This document shows, one piece after another, positions 1 through 6,099 of a stretch of DNA of 6,099 bases (position 1 is its first letter; the number at the start of each line of letters is the position of its first letter). The stretch comes from an uncultured Planctomycetaceae bacterium (GTDB lineage Bacteria > Planctomycetota > Planctomycetia > Pirellulales > Pirellulaceae): contig CAIYOB010000230.1 of assembly GCA_903927685.1 (NCBI GenBank), positions 1-6,099 of the forward strand, read 5' to 3'. A model generated the notes under the pieces. That model saw only the letters and a program-made list of their open reading frames with translations. It had not been told where the DNA came from and searched no databases. Made by a program: the position numbers and the translations under genes.

Positions 1-1
1 C

Positions 2-1474
2 GGCATGAACCCACCAAACCTGACGGCCATGCGGAACTTCACGATCACGGTGAGCGAGGTCAACGCCCCCCCGACCGTGAGTCTGAGTAATGTGATCGGC
101 ACATGGGCGGAGGATATCGACACCACGGCGCCGCAAAAGGTAGCCGACATCATCGTGACGGATGATTCCTTGGGCCTGAACAACTTGAGCCTGAACGGCG
201 CCGACGCGGCCTGGTTCGAGATCGTCGGAACGGGCCTCTACCTGAAGGCTCACGTCGGGCTCGACTTTGAAACCCATCCACGGCTGGACGTGACGGTGGC
301 CGTCGACGATCCCACAGTGGGCGCGACGCCAGATTCTTCGGCCACGCTGGCGGTGACGTTGACCGACGTGAACGAGCCGCCGACGGCGACCTTCACCAAT
401 CAAGTCGCTGGGCTGCCGGAGACCACGGATTTGACCAGCCGCGTGAGGGTCGCCGACATCGTCATTGTCGACGATGCCTTGGGCACCAACACCCTCTCTG
501 TGGCCGGCGAGGACGCCGCGAGGTTCGAAATCGTCGGCGGTGCGTTGTATCTCAAAGCCAATACGCCCTTAGACTACGAGGCCAAGCCGTCGCTGTCCGT
601 TGGCGTCTCCGTGGACGACCCAGCCGTCGGCTGGAGCCCGGATGCCGCAGTGGTGATGACGATCGACGTGATGAACAACGCCCCGACCGTGACGGTGAAC
701 CGTGCCGTCGGCCAGGCCGACCCAGCCAGCGACCCACCGATCTTTTTCACGGTCGTTTTTAGCGAACCGGTGACCGGCTTCGATGTCGCCGACGTATCGC
801 TCGGCGGCACCGCTGGCGCGACGACCGTGGTCGTCACCCCGCAAGCCGGCGGCGCGACCTACCAGTTGTCCGTGTCCGGCATGGTTCAGAACGGTACCGT
901 CCTTGTCTCTATCCTTGCTGACGCCGCCCGTGACGGCGCGAACGCCGGGAACGTGCCTTCGACCAGCACCGACAACGCGGTGACCTATGTCGGCGTGTGG
1001 CAGAACGTAATCTTGCCCTGCGACGTCAATGCCGACGGGATCGTTGGCGCCCTGGACGTGTTGCTGATCATCAACTACATCAACGTCCATCCCGACGACA
1101 TCAGCCTACCCCCGCCGGGGTTATTCCCGCCGCCGTACTACGACGTGACTAACGACCGCAAGGTGACGCCGTCCGACGTCCTGACGGTCATCAACTACAT
1201 CAACAGCCACCTGTCCACGGGCGAAGGGGAAGCCGCCAGGCTGCCACTGGTCGCCTCGCGGCCTTCGAGAACTGCGTCTTGGCCGACCATTACAAATCTG
1301 CGGCCGCCCCGGCCGACGTCCCGCGTCGAGCAATTCCCCGCGTTCGCCGTTGCGTCTTTCTCCGCCCAACGAGGTTCCCTCCTTGCAGAACTGGATGCCT
1401 TCTGCGACCTTGACTCTACCCTGGACGACATCGCCTCCAACGTCGCCGCCGCCTGGGCTGCACCGCTCACGTAA
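2..1474 (+). CDS. Secreted cadherin-like/Ig-like protein with C-terminal dockerin (5' partial)
   Basis: The frame is open to the left edge, so this is the 3' part of a larger gene; the ATG at 5 is probably internal. Numbering from that ATG, two tandem cadherin-like repeats lie at about 22-123 and 125-222. They have a 103-residue period and are roughly 60% identical between 46-110 and 149-213, sharing FEIVG, LYLKA, LD-E and DDP-VG. A bacterial Ig-like domain (FTVVFSEPVTGFD-ADVSLGG) follows at about 226-329. A type I dockerin has repeats at 340-360 (DVNADGIVGALDVL) and 380-400 (DVTNDRKVTPSDVL). The putative calcium ligands are D340, N342, D344 and D351, then D380, D384 and D391. A proline-rich spacer separates the repeats. 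The tail at 401-489 ends in an acidic, probably helical segment (about 458-485), of a kind I associate with planctomycete dockerin proteins. Inferred role: extracellular calcium-binding adhesin or structural protein. No catalytic domain is visible in this part. The stop is TAA at 1472-1474. Confidence 0.9.
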   Translation, partial: GMNPPNLTAMRNFTITVSEVNAPPTVSLSNVIGTWAEDIDTTAPQKVADIIVTDDSLGLNNLSLNGADAAWFEIVGTGLYLKAHVGLDFETHPRLDVTVAVDDPTVGATPDSSATLAVTLTDVNEPPTATFTNQVAGLPETTDLTSRVRVADIVIVDDALGTNTLSVAGEDAARFEIVGGALYLKANTPLDYEAKPSLSVGVSVDDPAVGWSPDAAVVMTIDVMNNAPTVTVNRAVGQADPASDPPIFFTVVFSEPVTGFDVADVSLGGTAGATTVVVTPQAGGATYQLSVSGMVQNGTVLVSILADAARDGANAGNVPSTSTDNAVTYVGVWQNVILPCDVNADGIVGALDVLLIINYINVHPDDISLPPPGLFPPPYYDVTNDRKVTPSDVLTVINYINSHLSTGEGEAARLPLVASRPSRTASWPTITNLRPPRPTSRVEQFPAFAVASFSAQRGSLLAELDAFCDLDSTLDDIASNVAAAWAAPLT

Positions 1475-1616
1475 GGCAAATGCGAATGCCGCCCGTTGCC
1501 GGAGACAGTCAAGGTCGAGATCGGTGCGGAATCAGCAAGAACAGCAGGCAAGCCGTCGCCACAAAAAATTACTGCTCGCCTTTGCTGACAATTCGCGGGT
1601 TATCAAATAGATCAAG

Positions 1617-1641
1617 CCATCCCGCAATCGCTGCGCGATGG
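1617..1641. terminator. Imperfect 25-nt hairpin, possible terminator of the dockerin gene
   Basis: CCATC-C-CGCA (1617-1626) pairs with TGCG-C-GATGG (1632-1641). This gives nine base pairs with one C/C mismatch around a 5-nt loop. It lies 142 bases after the dockerin stop, in the 242-base gap before the next gene. No T-run follows on either strand, so it is not a classical intrinsic terminator; it could be an mRNA 3'-end structure or a protein-binding palindrome. I see no gene or other clear signal in the rest of 1475-1692. Confidence 0.35.
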
Positions 1642-1692
1642 ACACACCCAGGCTTACCGATCAAGCGGCCCTGTTGAGTGTCACTTTGCATT

Positions 1693-1703
1693 AACCTTAG
1701 GTT
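1693..1703. promoter_or_regulatory. Small palindrome abutting the ribosome binding site
   Basis: AACCTTAGGTT is a perfect odd-centred palindrome ending one base before the GGGGAGG ribosome binding site. In RNA it can form only AACC/GGTT with a TTA loop. It could be a weak operator or a leader element. It is short enough to be chance, so the regulatory reading is only a suggestion. Confidence 0.2.
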
Positions 1704-1710
1704 GGGGAGG
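1704..1710 (+). promoter_or_regulatory. Strong Shine-Dalgarno that sets the start of the 109-residue gene
   Basis: GGGGAGG lies six bases before the ATG at 1717. It is much better than anything before the in-frame GTG at 1678, which would add 13 residues. It is therefore the reason for choosing the shorter protein. Confidence 0.7.
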
Positions 1711-1716
1711 CGCCTC

Positions 1717-2046
1717 ATGTCATTCGAAGCCCGAAACCTATCGGAACCCGACGATGTGGCACGTGGAATCAGCGTGGCCTTGGTGGCTCTTAGGTGGAAT
1801 GCCCAGCCAATATCCCGACAGCAACTTCGTGAGCGAGCAGCGACGGCAGTCGCAGCAATCGACAAGAGGTACGACAAAGACGTGATGGATGTAAACGTGA
1901 TAGAAGTCAATGAGCAGCAGCAATACGTGCAACTAGCCGTACGCGCCAATTTCGCGTCTCAGGCCGAGTGTCGTCGCATGGCAACCGAACTCAAACAAGA
2001 ATTTGGCGAACTCCCGAAGAGAAAGTGGTACGAGTTCTGGAAGTGA
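1717..2046 (+). CDS. Uncharacterised 109-residue protein
   Basis: I do not recognise a family. The ATG at 1717 is chosen because of the GGGGAGG at 1704-1710; the in-frame GTG at 1678 has no comparable site. There is no signal peptide or membrane segment, so the protein is probably cytoplasmic. By eye it reads helix (about 10-27), helix (33-51), strand (56-64), strand (68-77), helix (80-97), a compact alpha/beta pattern. It ends in a basic-aromatic tail, KRKWYEFWK (101-109), with a single cysteine (C85). Codon use is less GC-biased than in the hydrolase gene: it includes CTA, ATA, AGG and AGA. This could reflect transfer or simply weak expression. It sits alone, 242 bases after the dockerin stop and 132 bases before the next gene, so no partner is implied. 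The coding call rests on the ribosome binding site and plausible protein composition. Confidence 0.7.
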   Translation: MSFEARNLSEPDDVARGISVALVALRWNAQPISRQQLRERAATAVAAIDKRYDKDVMDVNVIEVNEQQQYVQLAVRANFASQAECRRMATELKQEFGELPKRKWYEFWK

Positions 2047-2178
2047 ATGCGTTCGCACCGAAGGGATGCGAGTCAGTGCGCGTTTGCCGTGCCCACGATG
2101 GTTCGGCGTTACGATGCCCTGGCCGTGAAGCGATGAATCGCCCGTGAATATCGACTCTTACACAAGAAGACTCGCGAG

Positions 2179-3486
2179 ATGGCAATTCGTTTCTCATGTC
2201 CATGTGGCAGGCAGTTTCAGGTGAAGGACGAGGAGGCTGGGAAGCGGGGAAAGTGTCCGTCGTGTGGAAGGAAGGTGCTCATACCAACTCCTGAACACGA
2301 TTTGATGAAACGCTCATCTGCCGAACCTCCATCCAGGAAGAAAGGTATCCCCGTGGATGGCCGACGGCGACGTCCTGGCTCGAGTCGTGCCGTGAATCCG
2401 ATCCTGCTAGTCGGTGGTCTGGTACTCACTGGAGTAGTTATTCTTTCGGCAGGGCTGTTTGTTCTTTCAGGCGTCCGAGCGGAGCCACAGCAGATTGTGG
2501 AGTCGAAACGCATCCGCTTCACGCCGATTCTAAGCTCCGCGGGCCTGGCTCGCGAGGACTCGTCAGGAGACGTCCTATGTGTGACAGTGAAGTTCTCCCA
2601 GGCGTTCTTGCGAGCAACGACCGGCGGCCAGGACAACGCTAACCTGGGCCTGCCTGATTTCCGTTTACTGACCGATGCGGGCGAGGAGATGCCGACGATG
2701 CTGGCCGGCGCGACATGGCCAGCTGACGCGATGGAGGTGCCGATTCAGTTCAGCGGACCTAATGATATCGCGCCGTGCCTTGGCGAGGGAAGCGAATCGT
2801 GGAGCGAAACGGATCGCGACGGACGCTTACAAAGTAGCGGCACACATGGCGTCCGCTTCCACGTCCGCGAGTCCGCTGATGGATCTTCCTGCCTTCCCAC
2901 GCTCGGAAAATGCCTCGTTGAATCTCACGTCGACCTTCAGACGCGAGAGGTCGGTGGCGATCGGTACGAGACCACTGGGACAGTTCGTGCCATTGTCACA
3001 GGCGCGGCGGTCGGCACCTTGACGATGGTGGCGTTGAGTGGTCGCGCCGCGACGGACGGAATGTTGGATTCGGATCGAGCGTCCGGCCACCCCGTCTGGC
3101 TACCTTGGCGGCGCCCGGTGCCGGCCCACCGCGCCCGGATGTTCAATCTGTCTGGCACGTTGGAAAGCCAGCTAAGCGACGGAAGCAAGCTCCGTTTGGC
3201 GTACGGTCCGGAGAAGTGCCGCGTTTCATGGACGGGCGATTGGAAGGGCGTGGAGCTGTGGCGCACCCAATATCACGACACTTGGACGGTGGAATTCGAC
3301 CGCGGCGCGATGGTCGACGGGACGATCACGATCTGCTGCCTCTTTCCATGTCCGCCCATGACGTCGCGGCTGGCCGTGCGTTACAAGGACGCGCCACCAA
3401 TGGAACTCGGTGAGAGCGTGCTCCGATCGCTTGATTACGCAGTCCCCCCAGAGACGCCAGTCCACGTGGACGTCCAAGGCAAGTGA
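2179..3486 (+). CDS. Zinc-ribbon, single-pass membrane protein with unknown extracytoplasmic domain
   Basis: The 435-residue protein begins with a short zinc ribbon: C7-P-C9-G, then C26-P-S-C29-G. The intervening FQVKDEEAGKRGKCPSCG pattern is one I know from many planctomycete membrane proteins. A basic, proline-rich linker (about 44-72, including RRRRPG) leads to one hydrophobic helix at about 75-97. By the positive-inside rule the zinc ribbon is cytoplasmic and residues 101-435 are outside. The outer domain looks beta-rich (DVLCVTVKF, GVRFHVRES, LRLAYG, WTVEFDRG) and matches nothing I recognise. No catalytic motif is evident. There is no strong ribosome binding site before the ATG at 2179; AAGA at 2165-2168 is the best candidate. 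The zinc ribbon at the extreme N-terminus supports this start. The gene stands alone, with gaps of 132 bases before and 146 after. A sensing or scaffolding role would be inference only. Confidence 0.82.
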   Translation: MAIRFSCPCGRQFQVKDEEAGKRGKCPSCGRKVLIPTPEHDLMKRSSAEPPSRKKGIPVDGRRRRPGSSRAVNPILLVGGLVLTGVVILSAGLFVLSGVRAEPQQIVESKRIRFTPILSSAGLAREDSSGDVLCVTVKFSQAFLRATTGGQDNANLGLPDFRLLTDAGEEMPTMLAGATWPADAMEVPIQFSGPNDIAPCLGEGSESWSETDRDGRLQSSGTHGVRFHVRESADGSSCLPTLGKCLVESHVDLQTREVGGDRYETTGTVRAIVTGAAVGTLTMVALSGRAATDGMLDSDRASGHPVWLPWRRPVPAHRARMFNLSGTLESQLSDGSKLRLAYGPEKCRVSWTGDWKGVELWRTQYHDTWTVEFDRGAMVDGTITICCLFPCPPMTSRLAVRYKDAPPMELGESVLRSLDYAVPPETPVHVDVQGK

Positions 3487-3499
3487 CACTTGCAGCTCG

Positions 3500-3524
3500 G
3501 CACCGTTTGGGAGGCCCTTGGTGC
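3500..3524 (+). terminator. Weak hairpin after the zinc-ribbon gene
   Basis: GCACC (3500-3504) can pair with GGTGC (3520-3524), with an inner GGG/CCC pairing (3509-3511 with 3515-3517). It starts 14 bases after the stop codon. The stem is interrupted and no T-run follows, so a terminator role is only possible. I see nothing else distinct in 3487-3621. Confidence 0.2.
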
Positions 3525-3621
3525 GCAGATTGGACGGGATCGTGACAGCATATTCGGCCGATGTGGCTCTCAGTTCGCGTAGCCGCCAAATCTTTGCCCT
3601 AACCCTGGACACGATTCGACC

Positions 3622-3626
3622 AGAGG
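3622..3626 (+). promoter_or_regulatory. Ribosome binding site of the GYF-domain gene
   Basis: AGAGG lies six bases before the ATG at 3633. It fits the start required by the N-terminal GYF_2 domain, which begins within the first few residues. Confidence 0.6.
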
Positions 3627-3632
3627 CTCCAC

Positions 3633-4748
3633 ATGTCTGAACAACTCTTCGTGAAAGTAAGAGACGGCGAGCGTGGGCCGTTTCCTACCGAGCAGCTGGC
3701 GAAGTTCTTGTCGCAAGGCAAGCTACGGCCGAATACGCTGGTGCGGGCGGCAAGTTCGGAAACCTGGCAGCGGCTCGAGGCGGTTTTGACGCCCCCCGCA
3801 TCCCTGGAGAATTCGCCACATCCGCGTCTGACCGAGGCTACTTCAGCTGCCCCTGGTTTTGGGAATTCGCAGAATCCGGCGCCCACAACGCCAACAGCTT
3901 CTGGAGCGTCCGCATCGCTCGCGGTGCCCCCATCGCACGCCCCGGATGCCACGGACGACGAATATCGTTTGGCCGACGATTTGCCAACCGGAGTCGATCC
4001 GTCGCCGGGGCGATGCCCCCACTGCGCATCTCCTGTAGAGAAACGGGCGGCCCGATGCGTCCAGTGCGGCTATCATTTCTCCAAACATGGGGGGGGTCGG
4101 AGAGAAACCGCCCACGCTGCTCCACAAATCGCGACCGCCAGTTCCCTGACACGCAACGCCGCGCGCCTGGGCCGCGGTGCCGGGCCGGCAGTCCCTTCAT
4201 TCATGGCGGGCCGCCGTACGCCGAGTCACGCGAGTTGGCGGACGGTGGCCACGGGGCTCCAACTGGCCCAGCTATCGGCCATGACGATCGCCGCGGCGAC
4301 TGCGCTCATTGTCTTTCTCGCGATCAACGGCTCAGTCGGCGTGTTGTTGGATCGTGATCTCGCGACCATGTTGTGCGTGCCGTGTCTGGCCGTCCTCTTG
4401 CTCGCCCATCTGGTCTGGTTGGTAGGCTATGGCCTCTGCCTCGCGGCCCCGCGTGAGGCGGGCGTCGATCGGTATCGGACGATCATACCCGGGCTGATGT
4501 CGCTCTCCCTGGCGCCGCTCGCCGCCGTAGCGGGTACCTCGCGGCTCGACCCCAGGCACCCGCACTCCCCGCTGAGCTTGCTCGGCGGAGGCGTTGTGCA
4601 ACGTCGAAGCCTGGGGCCGGTGCCGCAATACTCTATCGCTCGTCGGTCGGCACCGCGTTCGCACTGGGCTCGGAGTTCAAGCCCACGGTGTTCATGGCGC
4701 TCACGCGGTAAGTGTGGTGCTTGCCGGGCTCGACTCGACCGTCGATGA
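3633..4748 (+). CDS. GYF_2/zinc-ribbon membrane protein, probably truncated at the C-terminus
   Basis: Residues 4-52 form a GYF_2-type domain: [13 protein letters not shown], then [19 protein letters not shown] and W45. The usual first tryptophan is replaced by F6. A low-complexity Ala/Pro/Ser/Thr linker (53-125) is followed by a zinc ribbon, C128-P-H-C131 and C142-V-Q-C145-G. A basic linker leads to WRTVATGL (202-209), which in related planctomycete proteins, as I recall them, opens a four-helix membrane region. Hydrophobic segments are visible at about 211-231, 246-271 and 284-301. After about residue 301 the sequence becomes Arg/Ser/Pro-rich, with no fourth helix, and its last 116 bases run antisense to the convergent hydrolase gene. 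The change coincides with a repeat hairpin at 4530-4563, so the native 3' end seems lost. An eight-G run at 4089-4096 is a slippage risk. GYF_2 modules are thought to bind proline-rich peptides; the partner is unknown. Confidence 0.75.
   Translation: MSEQLFVKVRDGERGPFPTEQLAKFLSQGKLRPNTLVRAASSETWQRLEAVLTPPASLENSPHPRLTEATSAAPGFGNSQNPAPTTPTASGASASLAVPPSHAPDATDDEYRLADDLPTGVDPSPGRCPHCASPVEKRAARCVQCGYHFSKHGGGRRETAHAAPQIATASSLTRNAARLGRGAGPAVPSFMAGRRTPSHASWRTVATGLQLAQLSAMTIAAATALIVFLAINGSVGVLLDRDLATMLCVPCLAVLLLAHLVWLVGYGLCLAAPREAGVDRYRTIIPGLMSLSLAPLAAVAGTSRLDPRHPHSPLSLLGGGVVQRRSLGPVPQYSIARRSAPRSHWARSSSPRCSWRSRGKCGACRARLDRR
4530..4563. repeat. Dispersed-repeat copy forming a hairpin between the convergent genes
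   Basis: GCGGGTACCT (4530-4539) pairs with AGGCACCCGC (4554-4563): nine of ten pairs, one A/C mismatch, 14-nt loop. Read on the minus strand, 4560-4545 is GGTGCCTGGGGTCGAG, matching 6072-6087 on the plus strand at 15 of 16 bases. The element lies 69 bases past the hydrolase stop. It could therefore serve as a transcription barrier for both genes, although no T-run follows. It falls where the GYF gene stops looking like a membrane protein. The rest of the stretch, 4564-4632, holds only a GCCTGGGG (4609-4616) complementary to the repeat core. Confidence 0.6.
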
Positions 4749-6009
4749 AGTGCATGGATTCGAGCGGCTGCGTGGGCGTGTCGCTGTACTGCAGGTTCTG
4801 GAAGACGGTCCGGCCGAACGGGTTCTTGCCCTGCTCGGGGATGCGGGCCAGGATCTGGCCATCGCGTTCGATCACGAACCCGGCCAACCCGCTTTCGAGG
4901 TCCGCCTCGGCCTCCCAACTCAATTCGTTGCCGCGGACTCGCAGGTTCGTTGGCCCCGGGGGCGGCGTGCTGTCCGTGACCGCGGTGTCCTTGACGTACT
5001 GCATCCAGTTTCGCGCCACCGATTCGTTGGGCAGCCACGCCGCCGCGTGCGGATCGCCGCTGTACTGGGCGGCGGGGACCGCTTCGAGGCCGGTGGGACT
5101 GGCCAGCCACACGCCGTCCCTCGACATGGCCCGTAGCGGTTCGCCGCTCGTCGTCGCCAATCGGGCGGTCAGGCAGGCATCGAGCCAAGGGATGGCGAGG
5201 TAACGCTGATTGCCGCACTCGTGGGCCGTCAGGGGGTCGATGGCCACGCCGATCAGTCCGCCTCGGCCACGCAGTTCGCGGAAGAATGCCTCGTTCGCGG
5301 GCCACACACCGGCGAAACGCCCCTCTTTGATCGTCACGCCTTCTTTCGTGCCCAGATTGCACATCACGGGCACCGCGAGCGCGGCGTCGGGCACGGCGTG
5401 CGCCTTGATCGTGGGACGTTCGGGATTCGGTTCCAGCAGCGGCACGCCGGATCGCAGCCAGGCCGCGGCAATGCGGTCCGGGTGCAGCAGAACCATGCCG
5501 CCCGCCCAATGCCCGCCGCCGCTGTGGCCCCACAGGGCCCACGGCACGGTCGCCAGTTCGGGATGGGCGAAGCGCTGGCCGAGGTCGGCCAGGCACTTCT
5601 GAAAGGCGGCGTCCGAGCCGTTCCGCGGATCGCACCACAATTGACAGTCGGCCTGCTCCGGCTGTTCGTACGCCGGCGCCAACAAAGCACAGGCGTGCTT
5701 CCTGGCCAACGCCTGCCAGTGCAGATCGTAGGCGCCCGTGAGTCCGGACTTGCACGAGCCCTCGCCGCAACCGTGTTGATGCACGATCACCCCGCGCAGA
5801 TTCCCGACGCCCGGCGGAATCCAGAGCGTGTAGTTGACCGGGTAAGCCAATTCGCCCGGCTGAGAGGACGCCTCGTAGCGCACTCGGTAGTACGGCGGTT
5901 CAGCCGGCGGGAAGACGTCATACGGCGGCTGCTGGGCGGCCAGCGACGAAGCCAGGACGAGGAACAGCAGTTGGCAGAGGACACAAATCTTGGTCATGGA
6001 TGAAAGCAT
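4633..6009 (-). CDS. Secreted alpha/beta hydrolase with C-terminal fibronectin type III-like domain
   Basis: Starting from the ATG at 6009-6007 (458 residues), a signal peptide spans about 1-25: K7, a hydrophobic core [11 protein letters not shown], then SSLAAQ. Alternatives are ATG at 5997 and GTG at 6021. None has a good ribosome binding site, and both ATGs keep the signal. The catalytic part is an alpha/beta hydrolase: a likely oxyanion loop HQHGCG (77-82), nucleophile elbow GHSGGG (161-166, S163), and D258/H263 in [19 protein letters not shown] as candidate acid and histidine. Nine cysteines in the mature protein suggest disulfides and export. Residues about 346-454 look like an Fn3 domain ([34 protein letters not shown]). 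The likely role is an esterase or peptidase-like hydrolase outside the cytoplasm; the substrate cannot be read from sequence. It is transcribed alone, convergent with the GYF gene. Confidence 0.88.
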   Translation of the reverse strand: MLSSMTKICVLCQLLFLVLASSLAAQQPPYDVFPPAEPPYYRVRYEASSQPGELAYPVNYTLWIPPGVGNLRGVIVHQHGCGEGSCKSGLTGAYDLHWQALARKHACALLAPAYEQPEQADCQLWCDPRNGSDAAFQKCLADLGQRFAHPELATVPWALWGHSGGGHWAGGMVLLHPDRIAAAWLRSGVPLLEPNPERPTIKAHAVPDAALAVPVMCNLGTKEGVTIKEGRFAGVWPANEAFFRELRGRGGLIGVAIDPLTAHECGNQRYLAIPWLDACLTARLATTSGEPLRAMSRDGVWLASPTGLEAVPAAQYSGDPHAAAWLPNESVARNWMQYVKDTAVTDSTPPPGPTNLRVRGNELSWEAEADLESGLAGFVIERDGQILARIPEQGKNPFGRTVFQNLQYSDTPTQPLESMHFIDGRVEPGKHHTYRVSAMNTVGLNSEPSANAVPTDER

Positions 6010-6071
6010 GAAAAAACTCACGGGAAGGCGAAGTCGAGATCCGGCGAATGTCGAGCATTGTAACGCCCGGA

Positions 6072-6099
6072 GGTGGCTGGGGTCGAGTGCAGCGAGCCC
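6072..6099 (+). repeat. Dispersed-repeat copy cut by the window edge
   Basis: GGTGGCTGGGGTCGAG (6072-6087), followed by TGCAGCGAGCCC to the end of the window, matches the core at 4560-4545 on the opposite strand at 15 of 16 bases. The GCGAG further on is shared too. The final GAGCCC starts what would be the second arm of a hairpin (GGCTGGGG...CCCCAGCC), which the window cuts off. I recall similar TGGGGTCGAG...CAGCGAGCCCC palindromes between genes in planctomycete genomes, but could not check. It sits about 60 bases upstream of the hydrolase start, so it may overlap that gene's promoter region. Confidence 0.6.

Noticed and set aside
5..7. ATG at position 5 as the true start of the dockerin gene
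   Set aside because: The frame continues to the left edge, there is no signal peptide, and the first residues read as the end of a preceding cadherin-like repeat (NFTITVSEVN).
569..1090. Open frame of 173 codons on the minus strand within the dockerin gene
   Set aside because: It is antisense to the Ig-like and dockerin coding sequence, repetitive in Val/His/Gly/Arg, and has no ribosome binding site or motif support.
1350..1677. Two overlapping plus-strand frames crossing the dockerin stop
   Set aside because: Composition is Arg/Ser/Pro-rich with no domain; one is an out-of-frame shadow of the dockerin tail, and neither is supported past the stop codon.
2130..2141. Small palindrome GCGATGAATCGC before the zinc-ribbon gene
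   Set aside because: A four- or five-pair stem of this size is expected by chance, and it has no position relative to the start or stop that suggests a role.
4427..5770. Open frame of 447 codons on the minus strand
   Set aside because: It is a shadow of the hydrolase in another frame: very Arg/Gly-rich, no domains, and it overlaps a frame with a signal peptide and catalytic motifs.
5221..6003. Open frame of 260 codons on the plus strand
   Set aside because: It lies antisense to the hydrolase, with Arg/Gln/His-rich composition typical of GC-rich antisense frames and no recognisable domain.
6057..6062. TACAAT on the minus strand as a -10 box for the hydrolase
   Set aside because: It is one base off the sigma-70 consensus, but no acceptable -35 hexamer lies 16-18 bases upstream, where the repeat sits. 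Planctomycete promoters are too poorly defined to call it.

Overview
The window looks like a piece of a GC-rich planctomycete chromosome, most likely from the Pirellulales. This is inferred from gene content: a secreted cadherin-like/Ig-like protein ending in a dockerin, a membrane protein with an N-terminal CPCG...CPSCG zinc ribbon, a GYF_2/zinc-ribbon/multi-pass membrane protein, and a secreted alpha/beta hydrolase carrying an [12 protein letters not shown] motif. No rRNA, tRNA, CRISPR array, transposase or phage gene was seen.

Layout. (1) 2-1474 (+): 3' part of a large extracellular protein, with two cadherin-like repeats, one bacterial Ig-like domain, a two-repeat dockerin and a conserved-looking tail. 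(2) 1475-1716: intergenic, holding an imperfect 25-nt hairpin (1617-1641) and a small palindrome beside a strong ribosome binding site. (3) 1717-2046 (+): unrecognised 109-residue cytoplasmic protein. (4) 2179-3486 (+): zinc ribbon, one membrane segment and a large extracytoplasmic domain of unknown function. (5) 3633-4748 (+): GYF_2, zinc ribbon and a hydrophobic region whose last ~70 codons look non-native. (6) 4633-6009 (-): secreted alpha/beta hydrolase with a C-terminal Fn3-like domain, convergent with and overlapping gene 5. No gap between genes exceeds 300 bases.

The most interesting part is the 3' end of the GYF gene. Its sequence looks like a normal third membrane helix up to about 4532, then meets a hairpin-forming repeat (4530-4563). 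A near-identical 16-nt core (15 of 16 bases) recurs in opposite orientation at 6072-6087, just upstream of the hydrolase, and the window ends inside that second copy. The hydrolase is thus bracketed by inverted copies of a small dispersed repeat, and one copy appears to have cut off the GYF protein.

The genes do not form an obvious pathway. Genes 1 and 6 are exported; genes 3 and 4 (the two zinc-ribbon proteins) are membrane proteins with cytoplasmic N-terminal modules. Each has its own leader of over 100 bases, so separate transcription is plausible. I did not find a convincing new multi-gene system here.
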